Assembly: GCA_038380795.1 (NCBI GenBank)
Contig: CM076260.1
Coordinates: 8,076,033-8,140,032, forward strand
Reading direction: 5' to 3'
DNA length: 64,000 nucleotides
From: Pyrocephalus nanus
Lineage: Eukaryota > Chordata > Aves > Passeriformes > Tyrannidae
Shown: positions 21,750 to 35,700 of the stretch, piece after piece
How the letters are laid out: every line of letters starts with the position of its first letter
How positions within the stretch are numbered: position 1 is the first letter of the stretch
Made by a program: the position numbers and the translations under genes
The notes under the pieces: model-generated
Told to the model about the DNA's origin: nothing
What the model saw: only the letters and a program-made list of their open reading frames with translations
Databases searched by the model: none

Positions 21750-24700
21750 CCACTTGCTGTGATACCATGGCATTTGATTTTTTTCTGGCCAAGAGGCCAA
21801 AATGCTCAATTCAGTGTCAGATGTCTCACTGTCTGTGTATTTGCCAGTGATACACCATGGATGATTGATGTAGACAATGCCCCACCTTGGATGCAATAGG
21901 AACTTGTAACCCCCACTAGGAACTCATTCTCCACCTGGTTTGGGGCCAGAAGTACAAATCTCTTTTCATGTTCCCGATTCTGAATCTTTGACCCAATGCC
22001 TTTGTAAATCTTTGGGGTTTTTTGTGGGTTAGCTTGTGGGGTTTTTTCCCTTCCAGTTTTATTGTCAGGGGACCTCCTTTAATATATTTCTTTCACAGAT
22101 GAAAGAAAAGAGCTCCTTATTTATTTTTATGAGGTTTTTCATCTTCAGTTTTTCGGCAGTGTCTAGTACCTTTATATATAAAGCAGCTCAGCACTCCCCT
22201 CCTTCTACCCTTCTTAATGGAAAAGTAAATGGTTATTCTTTCCTTCTGCCTGATGTATGCCTTCAAAATACTATAAAGATATGACACCGATGGAGTTTCT
22301 AAATTATAAAGCAGGAGTTCTTTTATATTACCGTGAATAACAACTGGAAATCCAGTTCTTTATAATAAGTTATTTATTCTCCATTTTGAGGTTTTATCCA
22401 CACCCCAGGAGGTGGCCATGTATTTTTCAACAGGTGCTGCATCAAGATTGCTATGATACTCTCAAACCATATTAGATTGAATCCAGTGGAAAGAAATGAA
22501 TTTGAGAGCAAGACTTACAGGCTGATGAAAAACGAAAATCTTTTCTCTTGTTGAATGCAAAATTTTCTATTAGGTTCATAGCTGTTATCAACATCTGCCT
22601 CATGTAAATACATATTTATGATCTAATACACAACACTGGTAGTGTGTCTGGGAGAACATATCTATGTGGTGTACTCTGGCCAGAAAATCTACAGAAGCTT
22701 TCCAAGTCTTCTGAAAACTGTAACAATAGAGTTTTAAAGGGACAAAGGTGGTGGGCAGGAGGAGACATTGCAGTAGGATCACCACACACCATGGTTATTT
22801 GCTTGCTTTTAAGGAAAAATAAGTACATCTGTTTTTGATTCATGACAAGAAGTCAGGAGGGAGAGAGGCATGGAAAAGAAATTATGATCTATAGAGGAGA
22901 GAGGGCATGTTATGCTCTAGGAAACTTTTTTCTAGATTGAGCGGTCATCAATTTCCAGCAAATGCAGTGCCTCTAAACTATGATGTTGTATTAAGGAAGT
23001 ATGTGATTTTCAAACAGTCTCCAATGACGTGTTAAAGTTTCTGTCTATGGCTCATACAACCTGACTTACCAAAGTACAGAAACACTTCATACTCTTCAGC
23101 ACTCTTTCCCTTTCAAACCTGGGAAAAGCTTTTGTCCTCATCACTGCAGATGAAGCATGCAGACAGAAGTGACTATTTCCATGCAGTGACTTCAGATGGG
23201 GTCTCTGATGCTTCTTACCCTGTGTCCCTCATCCATGTGCCTCTTGAGGTCTCAGTTATCTCCTTCTTTTGAAGTATCTCTTTTTCATACAGACATAACA
23301 TGACCTGCAGAAGAGAATAACCTCTTAGAAGACATTTTTTTTTTTTTTTTTTCAAATAAAGCTTTAGCCAAGAACATTTATACTTCTATCCAGAAAAGAC
23401 AAAACTAAGTCTATTTCTGAGCCTGCTAGGGCTGGGTATATGCACAAAGAAATTTATTGCAGTAGAGACACGGAAATGACAATTGCAAAATGAAATTTCT
23501 AGGACCTACCTCTCATCAATACAGTTAGATTTTCTTATCTTCTTTTATAATTTGCTGCTTTTTATACACACATAAATCCACATACATATAAAATATGAAA
23601 TACATAATCTAATTTTGATTTTAAGTTTGTAAGTGCAGATGGCTCTGTTTCACAACAGCTAGGATCACAAGAATGATAATAGCAAAAGCCTTATGTCTCT
23701 GTCTTTTTGACAGAGAACAGGAACTGCTTACCTCTTTCCCAGCAAATTCCTCAAACTGTATTGAACAGTTGGGGCAGATTTGCAGATTAAGGTTCTGAAT
23801 TTATGCATCTATAGGCACGTGCCTATAAATACTAGGCCCCCTATGGATACTGGGCCACTTTATGTTCAGAAGAGAGGTAATAAATGGAGTCTATGCAGTC
23901 TGCAGAAGTATTAAGATGGCCAGAAGCTAGAATTGTGATACAGTTGTCTGTGCAGCCATCCAGTGACATCTGAAATGGCCCAGGGTATTTTGCTTGCACA
24001 GGAAGGCTCTGAGGCTGCTTTGGGTCTTGTGCCAGCCTGATAAGGTCATCTTATCCAGCATTAAATGCCTATCTATGCATGTTAAGCTGCCTAAGCATAG
24101 GTGTCTGGTGTCATCTCAGGTGTGGTGGGTTAGCTTGAGCTCCTCTTTCCTGTCATCAGTCTTATGATAGGAGGGTCCTGACCAACTTAGACGATTACAA
24201 GGAGCTCTCTGAGAAATAAGGAACACAGCAGCTTCCTTACCCTTCTCCTAGGAGCCGCATTTAAGTAGTCCTGTATTGACCTATATGATGATGAGCAGCA
24301 GTGTCTGTGACTGGCCATGCAACCTGTTGACTCAGCCCCTGTCCCTGTCTCAGATCTACCTCATCACTGTGGTCTCATCTGGCCTCTTAACCAACTCTGG
24401 CTGCCATTGCTGGATCTGCTACGCTCTCCTTGCTGGGGTATCATGGGGCTACCTGCCCTTTTCTTTGTGCTGCTGCCATCCTTGCTCCCAGCTCCCTTTC
24501 ACTTGTGGAACAGCATCAGCCCTTGCTGTTCTCTGGTGCATGTGATTTATTGAATCCTTGGGGCATCTCAGATGTCAGCTTGGTTGAAACCCAACCCATT
24601 TTGGGATATCTAAGTGTCGTTGTCTGTACTGACTTAAGGGGAATTTCTGTGCCCCTCTGAAGCTGCAGCTGGAGGTATTAACCCCTTGGGCATCTTAAAT

Positions 24701-27278
24701 GGGAGTGGAAACTTGTTATGGGTAACTGAAAGAATCTACAGTGCTGGCTGATGAGGAGAGACTGAAGTTATTCCGGTTTGTCCCTAAAATTGGACATGCA
24801 AGGTCAAATGTAGGGAATGACTGAAAGCTGACAAACAGCAGAAGCTTAGAAGCGACTTTTTCAGAATAAACCAAGTGAACATTTTTGAGAGGCCTTTAAA
24901 ATTAATTACAATCTTTTCTTCTCTTGCAACAAATCTAGGAGATATGCTGAAACTTTACATAAATGTTAGTCAGAATCAGCTTTTTCTTTGGGTCAAGGAA
25001 TCTTTTTCCCTACTTATCTGAAATGTGCATAGTAATAAAATGTAGGATTAATGTGTCTTAATGAAACTTCAGGCATACATATTTATGCATAGATTTTAGC
25101 ATAATGATATACAAAAGAAAATTTCTAGTGAAATAATAAAAATAAAAAAAGCAGCTAATCTTTGCATTGTTTTTCTTTCTATTTCACTTTTCTCTTACTT
25201 TTGTTCTGTAACTCAGGGCACTTATCCAGCAATTATTTAAGCCTCGTGCCTATTAATGTCATTGAGGCTACTCGTATGAATAAAATTAGGTGAATACCTA
25301 AGTGCTCTTCAGGACTGAGTCTTCTGTAGCCAGACTCCCAGTAGGCATGAATATTTGTTTTGATTCTGAGCATCTGCTCAACTTAGCCACAGCATCACCC
25401 ACAGTATTTGTGGGAAAGGTATTTCCTTTGCTAAAGCGCTTGAGAAAAAGTAATACCTTTTGAAGGGCTCTGAGTCTGTTTTGGTTTTGACAGCTGAACA
25501 GGTATGCAAATATCTCTTGAATGGCCATACACTTCGAGCTTGCCTGGTTATGAACAGTTGGCTTAAAACATGGAGCAGTGTTTGAGGCAGTAATGTACAT
25601 CTGCTTTACCATGCATTGCAGCCTCATCAAGCATCCAAAAGAGGTTGAATAGGTGGAATAAAATATGCCTGAGTATTCCTGAGTACTAACTTTATAGGAG
25701 AGTGGCAGGGTGTTAAAATCCTGCCATTCTTTGTAGGATCTGAAACCCAATATTTTTCTCTTTCCATGCTAGGAATTGTGGATACCTCCAAAATACTGTT
25801 CTGTTACAGGTCCTAAAGATTCTTTTTACCCCTATACCCTGTGTCCTTTCAAGCCCTTTTTGAACTCTCCCAGGCCTTTTTGGATACTAGAAAGCTATGA
25901 AGAAAAAGCCCAGGAGGAGTCAGCTGTGCAATGCTGGAAAATCCAATAAAATCAAGAGGGACCACCAAACAGTAAAATACAGACACAATTTCTACATAGG
26001 TCTGCCCTATGAAGCAGTAAACTGAGAGTGAAGAAAGCAAAGGATATGAACTGAAGGTGAGTACTTGTGATGAACAGTGCATTGGACAGGTAAAAATCAA
26101 AGTAAAATTCAGTTAGGGCTTGGCAATTCCCCATTCCTCCTTTATGTAAACACCTAGATCTACATGCAATAAAGATAATCACATAGAAAGATATCTGCTA
26201 TTCACCAGTGGTGGTTTTTTTTCTATTTAAATTTTTAAAAAAGTTAAAGCCATCCAGTCAGGAAACAGTGTCAAGTGATGTAAGTGCCCTTCAAATCCTG
26301 TGAGAAAAGAATTGCAAGTAATGAAGGAGCTAAATCAGCTTCCTCCATCTAGGGGATCTTTTTCCACAGATGTGACTTAGGGAATATTTGCCAATAATGG
26401 ATGTGTTTGTAGGAATCAGGACTCCTTTGCCTGCTGTTAGGAGCAATACTTGAGAAACACAAGAGTGACTAAATCATAAGGATCCTGTTTTCAACTTGTG
26501 GTCAAAGCTGTCTCCCACGTGCCTTGCAAGTGGGAGATGATTTACCAGATGAGTCCAAAAAATAATTCTGAAAACTAGTGCAATGTTTTTCAAGAATGTT
26601 GCTTTGCATTTTATCCAAAGCTCTTTTCAGAAGGCAGGAAACTACAGTGATAGACTTAGCTGTGCTGTTACACTGAGGCTGTCAGGGTTTAAGCATCACT
26701 ATAATGTATCATGAAGAACACTCTACCACTTGCATTGGAAATGTGTCAAAGCTCTTTCTTTCTCTCCTTTTATTTTTTTTTCTCTTAAGATGCAGAAGAC
26801 AGGAGCATTTGTAAGCCACAAAGCACAAAAGGCAAAACAGAAGCATTTTTATTATTATAATTGAGAATTTGGAAGAGGGGAGTTAAGTGCTTGTACCTAA
26901 TTGTACTGCAATTACCGTGGTTAATCCAGCAACAGTCTTCTTTCAAGCCTCCTCACTATACCTGTGTAGAAGAATCTCATTTCACCACTTACGACGGCTT
27001 GTCACTTTGGATATTAAGCACAATAAAGCTTCTCATTTTCTCTGCCTCAATTTTCCATAGGGATCATTAGAAAGATAAAGACAGACAATGCAGAATGTGA
27101 CCTCATTAATGAGATTGTACCAAGAATGAATGGGAGTCAATGTCTGCAGTATCTATAAACAAATAAGACACAAGTTATTACTGTCTGATTGTTTACCTTC
27201 ATTGCTCATGTGTTCGTTGCTACTGATGTAAGAAAACTCTTCATGAGTGTCTCTTCTTAAAACCCTGGCAGAGTGAGG
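21750..27278. other. Unassigned non-coding stretch
   Basis: No mobile element or RNA gene recognised. There is a poly-T at 23335-23352. The longest open frame outside a recognised repeat lies here (25298-25750 minus, 150 codons), without any motif I know. 24276-24660 is somewhat more GC-rich, with overlapping frames in several phases and no clear identity. Confidence 0.4.
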
Positions 27279-27345
27279 TGCTGTTACTCCTGTTTTATAG
27301 ATGGACAAATGAAGTTCAGAAAGATTATGTCTGGTCTTTCAAGGA
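27279..27345 (-). repeat. Ancient MIR-type SINE fragment
   Basis: CTCCTGTTTTATAGATGGACAAATGAAG resembles the reverse complement of the conserved MIR core end (TTTTACAGATGAGGAAACTGAGG). Very short, low confidence. Confidence 0.35.
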
Positions 27346-27766
27346 TATTGCCTTCCATTTAAGTCTGCAGAAACAAGGTGCCCATGTTGCTCTGTGGATC
27401 TGAGCCCATAGCCATATGCAAACTGAGTTCCAAGGAAGTCTGTTCTGTAATTCTGTGATACACGATCTGGTTTTCCCTCTCTATCTGAACAACACAGTCC
27501 TCCTCACTCTCTTATATCTGTCATCTGTTCAGGAGTACTTGATATGATCTGCCCTTTTATCACTTTCTCCTGTATGTGAAGAATATAACCATATTTCATG
27601 GTTCCACTGATGCCCTAGTCATGTTCTGGCTCCCTTCTCCCCTGGGCTGTGCAATGTCCTCACTCACCCCCCACCCCAGCAGCTGCTCCAAGGGACTCTG
27701 GAATACTTTGCTGCCTTTATCACAATACAGGCTGCTGTCTGTCTCTCATTTCTAATGATTCAAATT

Positions 27767-28160
27767 ATTCTGGTCTCTCAAGTTCATGGAGCAACTTGAG
27801 GTATAAATTGGGTTTTCTGCTACTCCACTGAGTGGTTTAGACTTTTTGTTCTTAGTTGTTAGATAATGCTCCGTTTGAGCCTGATGAGATAAACTGTGTT
27901 GTTCTTCAGCACTCTACTCTGGCTCCTGTGCTCTTTAGCATTCATGTGCTGGGATCCCACTTCCCTGTCTTATAAAAGTTTGATATCACCTAAGTGCTCC
28001 TCCCAGCTCAGAAGGCAGTTAGGTCCTCTGTGGTTTTGCTATGCTGATATATCCAGGCAGTGTCATCTTTACAGCTCTTCGATGTGCGCTGGACATTTGG
28101 GGCTGCACATCTGAAAACTGCCTTAAGCTCAACTCCCACAAAGTGGGGATTTTACTAATA
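27767..28160 (+). repeat. Ancient LINE reverse-transcriptase remnant (L2-like), three motif blocks
   Basis: Three plus-strand blocks occur in the right order for an L2/CR1-type reverse transcriptase, each in a different frame. EWFR at 27830-27841 matches the SWFRSYLS region. QHSTLAPVLFSIHVL at 27907-27951 matches the PQGS-x-L-x-PVLFSIY block. FCYADI at 28034-28051 matches the catalytic Y-A-D-D box with the second aspartate lost. ENCLKLNSHKVGILLI at 28113-28160, in a third frame, matches the L-K-L-N-x-x-K-x-x-x-L-L-I block. Frameshifts, stops and the broken active site make it inactive. I place it in L2 or CR1-L3 by motif pattern only. Confidence 0.7.
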
Positions 28161-28227
28161 AAAAACCCTCTGTTTTTTCTGTTGGTAATTCTACACTTTA
28201 AGGATAACTCAGTTCATCACTTCAATG

Positions 28228-28310
28228 GTAATACAAAACCTTGCATTTGTATAATATCCTTTTTCCCAAAGAATACAAAAGCATTCACAAATACAGTCTA
28301 ATCCAACCCA
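28228..28310 (-). repeat. Ancient MIR/LINE-tail fragment
   Basis: CTTGCATTTGTATAATATCC followed by CCAAAGAATACAAAAGCATTC resembles the reverse complement of the amniote MIR-type 3' section (GCATTTGTATAGCGCC...AAAGCGCTTTACAAA). Divergent. Confidence 0.4.
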
Positions 28311-30940
28311 TCTCTTCCCCTAACACCGAAATGCAGATTTCCTTGGAGCAGAAATAAGTGGCTAAGAACATAGAACAATGCTACCGAAGAATTTGGTGTG
28401 GGAGCTCTATACAAGCAGAAGGAATTACCACATACTCACTGCTGTCTTTTGATGGGAGGTGGGATGCAAACTCACTCAGAGAAACAGCTGAGATCAGTCA
28501 CTATTGGTGATGACAACACAGCTGTGTGTTGGAAGAGGACAGTGCAATCTGGGAAGAAGAGAGGTGACAAGGAGGAAATGATGATATCCTGAAGGAACAG
28601 GAGATAGAGGCTAATCCTATGAAATGCCAAATATTTTCTGAAATGATTCTTGGGTATGGTAAAATGTACTGTTCTAGAATAATTGGGAATAATTAATTAG
28701 AACATCCATTCTCTGGTTTAAAAACAAAGTCCATTTTTGTTCAAATTGACTCCAATCCAGTAATTTCCCTCTTTTTCCTCTTTCCTGTGGGAAAGGTAAA
28801 CTGCTGTCATTTTATCTTCTCTTCTCTGATCTTTTGCACTGCCAGATACTAATGATACTCAGGCTGGTATGTGTCTATCCCACTTCTTTCAATATGCGGT
28901 ATTTTTATGAAGAAGACCCATCGTTCAGAATTTGGCTAAACAATGATCTCACATTCGTGGATGAATGATAAAGGCACAGCATAGTTGGACTGAATTTTAC
29001 TCTGCAGTTTGCAAACAGTTTATTTCCCACCACTGTTCCTTGAAGCTCACCTAAGTTGATTATTGCATATTAGCACTTGGTATGTGTGGCTTATGCTTGC
29101 TGTATGGAAGGGGTTAATGCATCATTGAATGATGCTCCAAACATATGTTTAGAATGTCATTTACTGTAGCTATAGTTATCTGCTCAAGAAAATGGCCACA
29201 AACAAGACAGGTAATCACTATTCACCTTAATTATTGTAATAACACATCCAATATTCAGGAACAGTCTGGCTGTACTGTCCTTATTTATTTTATTACTGAC
29301 ACAGATCTTTAAATTTGTGTGATTAATTAATGCTTTTATCAACAACTTTAGTATGTCTACTAAAGGGTGGGAAGGGAAGTTATGACACTGAGTTTTCAAT
29401 CACTTTTAGATTCTGGGGTATTCGCATTTTGCTTTATTTTTTTTTTTTCTTTACCACAGAAAAGCTTTCTGACTTTTATAAAAAAATCCTTCTCCTTGTT
29501 GGTATTAATGAAGGCTCTGTGGTCTGAGCCCCAGAAACCACTTGGCATCTTTCACTGAGCCACAAAATGGTCAATGAGGAATTCTGGTGTAGGAACAGGA
29601 GGTGCTGATGCTTCTGTCTCTCTCAGGGCTGGCTTTAAGAGGCAGAGTTCTTGAAGGCGTGGGGCTGCTGAGCAGCTTACAAGGAGTCCTGGATAGTCCA
29701 GGCAGTCATGGGACCATTTTGGATTGTACTTGGGATAATTCGTATCCGCATTCATCTCCCAGGTGGTATAAAACTCACCATCTTTGCTCTTTCTCTGTCA
29801 TCAGCAAACAGAACATGCAGTCTGAAGGTCTGCAGCCCCTCCACAATGCATTTTAGGGATAATTAGACAATTTTGCCCTTTCAGGCACTGATGCTTTCTC
29901 GTGGCTGTGTATGTTGGTAAATGGACCCAACACCATTCTATGACCTGGCAGCCAAATAGAACAGAATTGACCATAGTTGCACTATCAGACTTTCTAACCC
30001 AAAGTAAGGTCACTCTGTTCAAACAGTCTTTCAGGAGTGGTTCCTAGTTCATGCTAATGCCTTCGCTATGCCTATGAGTTACTGACCTTGTTAGCCCAAG
30101 CCAAAACGATGCCAGCAAGTAGTGTAACAATTTAAAATTATAGATTTAGTATCACAGGTAATTATTGTAGACATAGTCATTAAGTACATAGAGATAATGG
30201 TCAAGATTTATTAGTATAAATCACTACATTGCCTCAAACACAATTTATAACAAGGAACTTGGAGCAAAATAATCTTCACTGTATTGCCAAGGAGTCAAAA
30301 TATGCAGGAAACCAAACTTAAGGATAGTTTGGGTCAAAAGATGATATTAGCAAATCAGGAAAAAGTACATGGCTCTGTGGTAAATGTCACGGGGCACGTG
30401 GTCATTCTTATCACCATTCAAGTAAGACTATGGGTAAAATTAATTTCTAGTACAGACTGAGCCAAACCGGAGGGATTATCAGTGAAATTAGTTTTTGGAA
30501 AGAAGGGTTATTTTGTATTAAAGTCTTGTTTTATCTGAAATGCTGAGCTTCGTGAGATGGCATAGATAAATACTTTCAGTCTGGGCACGTCCTTCAGTGA
30601 TGGTTGATGGCCCCACAGGATGAGAAAGTAAAGTATCAATGCAGAACAGAAAATGGCACTCATTAGTTTGTAATTAATGACAAGTGAGATAGGATAGCAA
30701 ATGGAAGTGTGGGAGTGCTCAAGGGAATTCTACAGCTCTTCCAAAAATATCATTTGGGTTTTTATGTTTCCAAATTACAGTGGAGCAATTGCATTGGTTA
30801 AATCACCAAATTTACCATGATGTTGATGATTCATCATAGTCTGTATTGAAAGAATGATCAGGAGCCTCAATTAAAATTTGTTCCCAATGTGCTTGATCTT
30901 GTCTGCAGGAAAGGTCGGCAGAATGAGAAGAAAAAGCATT
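28311..30940. other. Unassigned non-coding stretch
   Basis: No recognisable element or exon. Frames are 84 codons or fewer. Confidence 0.4.
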
Positions 30941-31020
30941 TGTTTCCTTTTTTATAGACCCATGAAGGGACTAATGTAGCTTTTCCAAGGTCAGTCAGGC
31001 TGGAAGTCTGTGGAAGTGTT
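30941..31020 (-). repeat. Ancient MIR-type SINE fragment
   Basis: TTCCTTTTTTATAGACCCATGAAGG, TTTTCCAAGGTCAGTCAGGC and GGAAGTCTGTGG follow the order of the reverse-complemented MIR core (TTTTACAGATG, GCCCAAGGTCAC, GTGGCAG). Confidence 0.45.
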
Positions 31021-32119
31021 TGAGACATTTTCTCTTTGGGGACTAATTCAGTACCTTACCTGTAAGAACATCCTTCTCTCCTACACTAACGGTTGAACAC
31101 CATAACCTGTGTTTTCAGTGTCATGCCAAGAAACACTGACCCAGTGAAGAGAGAGAAAAAAAGGTTCCTTAGAATATTTGAAACTGAACATTATCTTTGT
31201 CTCGATCAAGGACAAAATGTAAATCTTCACTGAAGGTGTGAATTCATAGCAACAAACACTTACAGTGAGAAAAGCATTCAGGAGATAAATGGAATTTATC
31301 TGACAGTGTAAGTTCAAACTCAAATCTAAAGTAATGCAGTGAACAATGTTTAACAAGATTTCAGTGACTCCTGGTGCCTTTATAATCTGCCTAGTCTTTT
31401 GAAAATGTTTCCTTTATAAATGTTTATCCCAGCTGTCTAGTGAGATTAAGAGCTTTTCTCCCTGAGTGCCACGTTTGCCAACAGTCCAGGATTTATTTGC
31501 ATTGGCAGTTCTTCTTGCGTCAAAGGTGTGGTCACTGCCCCAAGCTGTCATCTTCAAGAGGTTATCCAGTTAATTCCCACAGGAACAGCCATTTCTTATC
31601 TCTTCATTTTGGGAGAGCTAAATCTTAATGCCAATGAAAGTGCACATTTGGTCAGTGGTCAGTCAGGTCTGTTGCCCTTAACAGTTTTGTTCACACACTG
31701 AGCTTGAATCTTGATTTATAGAGCTGTTGCCTTGCATGGGGTGCCTTATGCTGTCTGAGATGCTTCACAGAATCCACAGCTATTGCACAGGCTGGCAGAT
31801 GTGTTGCAATCTACAGGAAAACCTGTGTCCTTCTGGACTGGCAGGTGAACCCCAGGGAGGCAGCTGAAAATTCCTGAAAGAACATAATATATTCATGTTT
31901 GAGGGGCTGGAGGGCTGGGCATTTAAAGGTCTTTTTAGACTTCCCTGACTGCGCTGGGTAGCAGCATGATTCAGTTCTTTAAACAGGACACATAATGACA
32001 CTTTGAGAGACTACAGTATGTCCTGACTATTTTCCAGCTGCTTCTCCTGAAAAATGGGGCTCTCATAGGTCAAGTGCAGAGCAAAATAAGAATTTTTCCT
32101 TGACATTGGACCCTTTCAA
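31021..32119. other. Unassigned non-coding stretch
   Basis: No recognisable element or exon. Confidence 0.4.
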
Positions 32120-32230
32120 GATTTGGTTGCACGTGGTGCTGGGCCATCTTTTCTAGACTGTGCTTTTGCCAAGAGAGGTTGAATCTGATGATCCTTAAGG
32201 TGCCTTTCAACCTGGCATTCAGTGATTCAG
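32120..32230 (+). repeat. CR1 LINE 3' terminus (divergent tail type)
   Basis: GTGCTGGGCCATCTTTTCTAG, GAGGTTGAATCTGATGATCC and TTTCAACCTGGCATTCAGTGATTC match the end of a CR1 tail subtype, including a worn octamer end. Confidence 0.75.
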
Positions 32231-32452
32231 GATCAATTTTGGAATTTCCTTTTTGAAAACTACTGTGGTGAGACTCCGAGGTTGGACTTAAGCACAGACC
32301 TAAACATCTGCACAGGACATTGGAATTGAATAAGTATCTCCAAAATTTGGTCTCAGCTTATTGTGAATTGTCCTTCCCTACCATGACTGAAGAGTTACAA
32401 TTCAAGAATAAAATACTATACTCCAGACTTTCATATATTCACTGGAAGATCC

Positions 32453-32700
32453 TAGAACCATAAGATGGCTTAGGTTGGGACTGATCTTTTAAAAATCATG
32501 TAGTTAATCCCCCTGCCAAGGGCAAAGACACCTTGTACTAGGCCAAGTTGCTCAAAGTCTCATCCAACCTTGCCTTGAACACTTCCATGAATGGGACATA
32601 CACAGTTTCTCTGGGCAACTTGTGCCAGTGCCTCACCACCCTCATCACAGAAAATTTCTTTCTTGTATCCAATCTAAATCTACTGTCTTGTCACTGTTGG
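32453..32700 (-). repeat. CR1 LINE 3' part
   Basis: On the minus strand this is the CR1 tail. Its right-to-left order is that of the plus-strand copies at 36958 and 51533 in reverse complement: CCAAGTTGCTCAAAGTC, CATCCAACCTTGCCTTGAAC, GCCAGTGCCTCACCACCCTC. The 3' terminus at 32453 has lost most of its octamer tail. It faces the 3' end of the CR1 at 32120-32230, so the two are independent insertions. Confidence 0.9.
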
Positions 32701-35700
32701 GGATAAAAGGTTTTTTTTTTTTGTCCATAACTGGACAGATCTCTTGTTGAAGTAAACCCTTGGATCAGGTATGAGTTATTGGATCGGGTGCTGGACTTGT
32801 GAGTTAAAATGCTATACAGAATCTTAAGTGGGATGTTGAACTAGATTTTTGCAGTCATCTGCTCTGCTCTAGCTTTAATAGTTGTTCAAGGGTAATATCA
32901 ATGCTAATGGAGAGTTTTTCAGCATTGCAGGTGGGAATTTGCCATCTAAATGCAAAATGAAATTAACAGCATTTTAATCATGTGCTTACGTGAAGACAGA
33001 AACTTTAAAGTCGAGAACTGATTTTATAAAGGTGGACAGAAAGACTAACCATAAGTATCATAGCAGAAATTGAATTTTAGCTTCCAACCACAATAGTTAA
33101 AAAAAAAAAGACTTTGACAATGCCGACAATGCCAACAATTTGATAACTTGAGCATAAATTTATTTATGGCCTATATAAGAAGGGGATTCTCTGGGGAGGG
33201 TTATCATATAAAAAATATTAAAAGATTTATTTTTCTTCCTCCAAAACAGGTGATGCTGTTTACTGGCATTGGGGACTCAGGATTAGATGGACCTGTGATT
33301 AAATCAGGAGAGTGATTCTTCTATCAAGTATTCAAGATGAAGACATTTTCTTTAGGCTTTGGACAGAATTCAACTCCTTAAGTTGAAAATATACTCTTCT
33401 TGTGTTATGAGTTAAAAATTGACTGTTATCTTCAGAAATAAGGCACTGTTGCATTAATCAATTCTACCTTGCCAATGGCATTTACAGGGTTAATGTTTTC
33501 TGAATACTCCACCTGGTAAATTACTGCTCCTACACTCAGCTCAAACTCAATTTCGTTCCTTCAAGGTTTCAGTAATCGTATCACCAGGCAATAGCTGACT
33601 TGAAGTTTCCTTTGAATCTGAAATTGTATAATTGAACTTTTGAACTGAAGTCCAGCCATCACTTTCTAGTGACACTCCTTGGTGACAGAGATATTTTTCT
33701 TTAGTTTGATGATAGCTGATTACTAAATCCTTCGCTTTTTCTTTACTTTTAATGCACCACATTGAATATTTGTTCATGATTTTACCTCAGTCACAGCAAT
33801 TTATTATCATTGGTACTATTCCTTGAATTTACAACCCACCTTTCACTGCAGGCTTTCTAAGCACTTGAGAAGTGTTAAACTCCATAAGAGGTCAATAATG
33901 AAGATAAACAATTACATTGTTACATGTGATTGTCTCTGGTTCAGAGACTGGAATTTTCCATATCTCGGCAAAGCACATGGGATACTGAACTGATTGGCCT
34001 GTAGGCACTATTATTCTAGGCACTACTGCTGTATAAGAAACAATAATGTGCCAACATATTATACATGAGGAAACTGAGGTACCAAGAGCCACTACAGAAA
34101 TTTTCAAAATCTGGACCTTCACAAATTCTAAAGATTAAAAGGCAACACATGTAAGTAGACACAAGTATTTGGCATCATGTATAGGAACACTTTCTCTATT
34201 CCAGTAGTAGTGTAAATTAAGAAGGGATTCTATTAGCCTGAGACAATATAATAAACTATCTTTGCAACATTTTTGTATCTGTTATCTCATTTTTGTTTTA
34301 TTTCAACAGTTTCCCTTGACTGTCATTAGGAAGATCAGATATCCATAGAAACGAAATAAACTATTTGTAATAGGTACATTATATTAAAACTAGCTATTGG
34401 TTTCCAGCCCTGTTAGCCACTGTGCATAAGAATAGGTGTTATTCCATCTAGATAGACCAGAAAGAGGTCTACTTACACACGTAGAGTCAGATCTTCAGGC
34501 AGGGAGCAGGAGGAAGGTTGCCTGACTCACAGTCTAGAGCCCAGCCTGGTTCGTGTAGTTACACAAGTGAATATCAGAGAAGCTTCCTCATTCCGCTTTG
34601 CAAATGCATTTCATTGCTAAGGTAGAAGAAACACAGAGATCACAGGGATTTGTGGGTTAGGATCCAGGTGCAGTCTCTGGCTGAAGGGCTCCGTGTAAAT
34701 GTACTTTTTGTTGGTTAGAAAAATATTTTGACTTTATATGTTTCAAAGCCTTTTCAAAAGACATTTTCAGCTATCATGTGGTTTGCTTTTTTTTCTCCTG
34801 GGTTATACCTGATATAGCACATTGATCACAGGAGAGAGCTGAAAAATGCTGATGATTTCAGTTGGTGCTTGGGGTGTTTTTTTAATACTGCCTGAGTACC
34901 AATATATCAAAAAATTGTTCCTTGCAACACAGCAATCATTGAAAATCCTCATCCACGAAGGTTTTGCATATATATATGGGAGCACGATCACAGTGTCCAG
35001 GTCACTTCTGAAGTTAAGGAAGCTGTTAGTTACAGGACAGATAGATGACTGGTAAGGTAGAACCCTTGTATTTGCAGCTGTATTCCCAGAGGTCAGCTAC
35101 AAATAGGCAGTAATAGATCACCAGGGTGAAGGAGGGCATGGCCACAGGTCTCTTTCGAGGGAAAAGCACATGCTACAGTGGGGAATACATTCAAAACCAA
35201 CAACACAAGTGTTGCTGCATCACTTGATCAGCATCAACCTGATGCTGCAAGTCAAGTTAGCAGTGCTCCCTCTACTTTCTTACTTGAATCTGCATCTGTC
35301 TTGACTCACCATCTTTAGTTGACAAGGTCGTTGTGTGGGACTCACTGAGAAGGGTGAGCTTTAACTAGCCTCCTCTTAATTACTCATTGATTTGATGATG
35401 ATGGCGCATAGATGACCATTTTCTTTTGCTTCTTTAAATTTACTTGAGTCAGATGGAGACCATGGAATCACCTAAATGAAGAGAAACTCTGCTGATTTCC
35501 CAGTGATGCCAGCTTTGAATTTATACAGGGGCACTTAAAATTGTTACTTGTCTTCCTGCTGGCTTTGGGGACAGCAGGTAATAAGAGAGAGAAAATGAAA
35601 CAAGCAAAAAAAAGCCACAATAAAACCATAACCCCCACCACTAGCTAAGGAATGCAGCAGGTCATATTTAATTAGCCTTTTTAGACTAATTTTTGGGTGG

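Noticed and set aside
21514..21899. Lysine-rich and phenylalanine-rich open frames
   Set aside because: They are translations of the T/G-only low-complexity tract.
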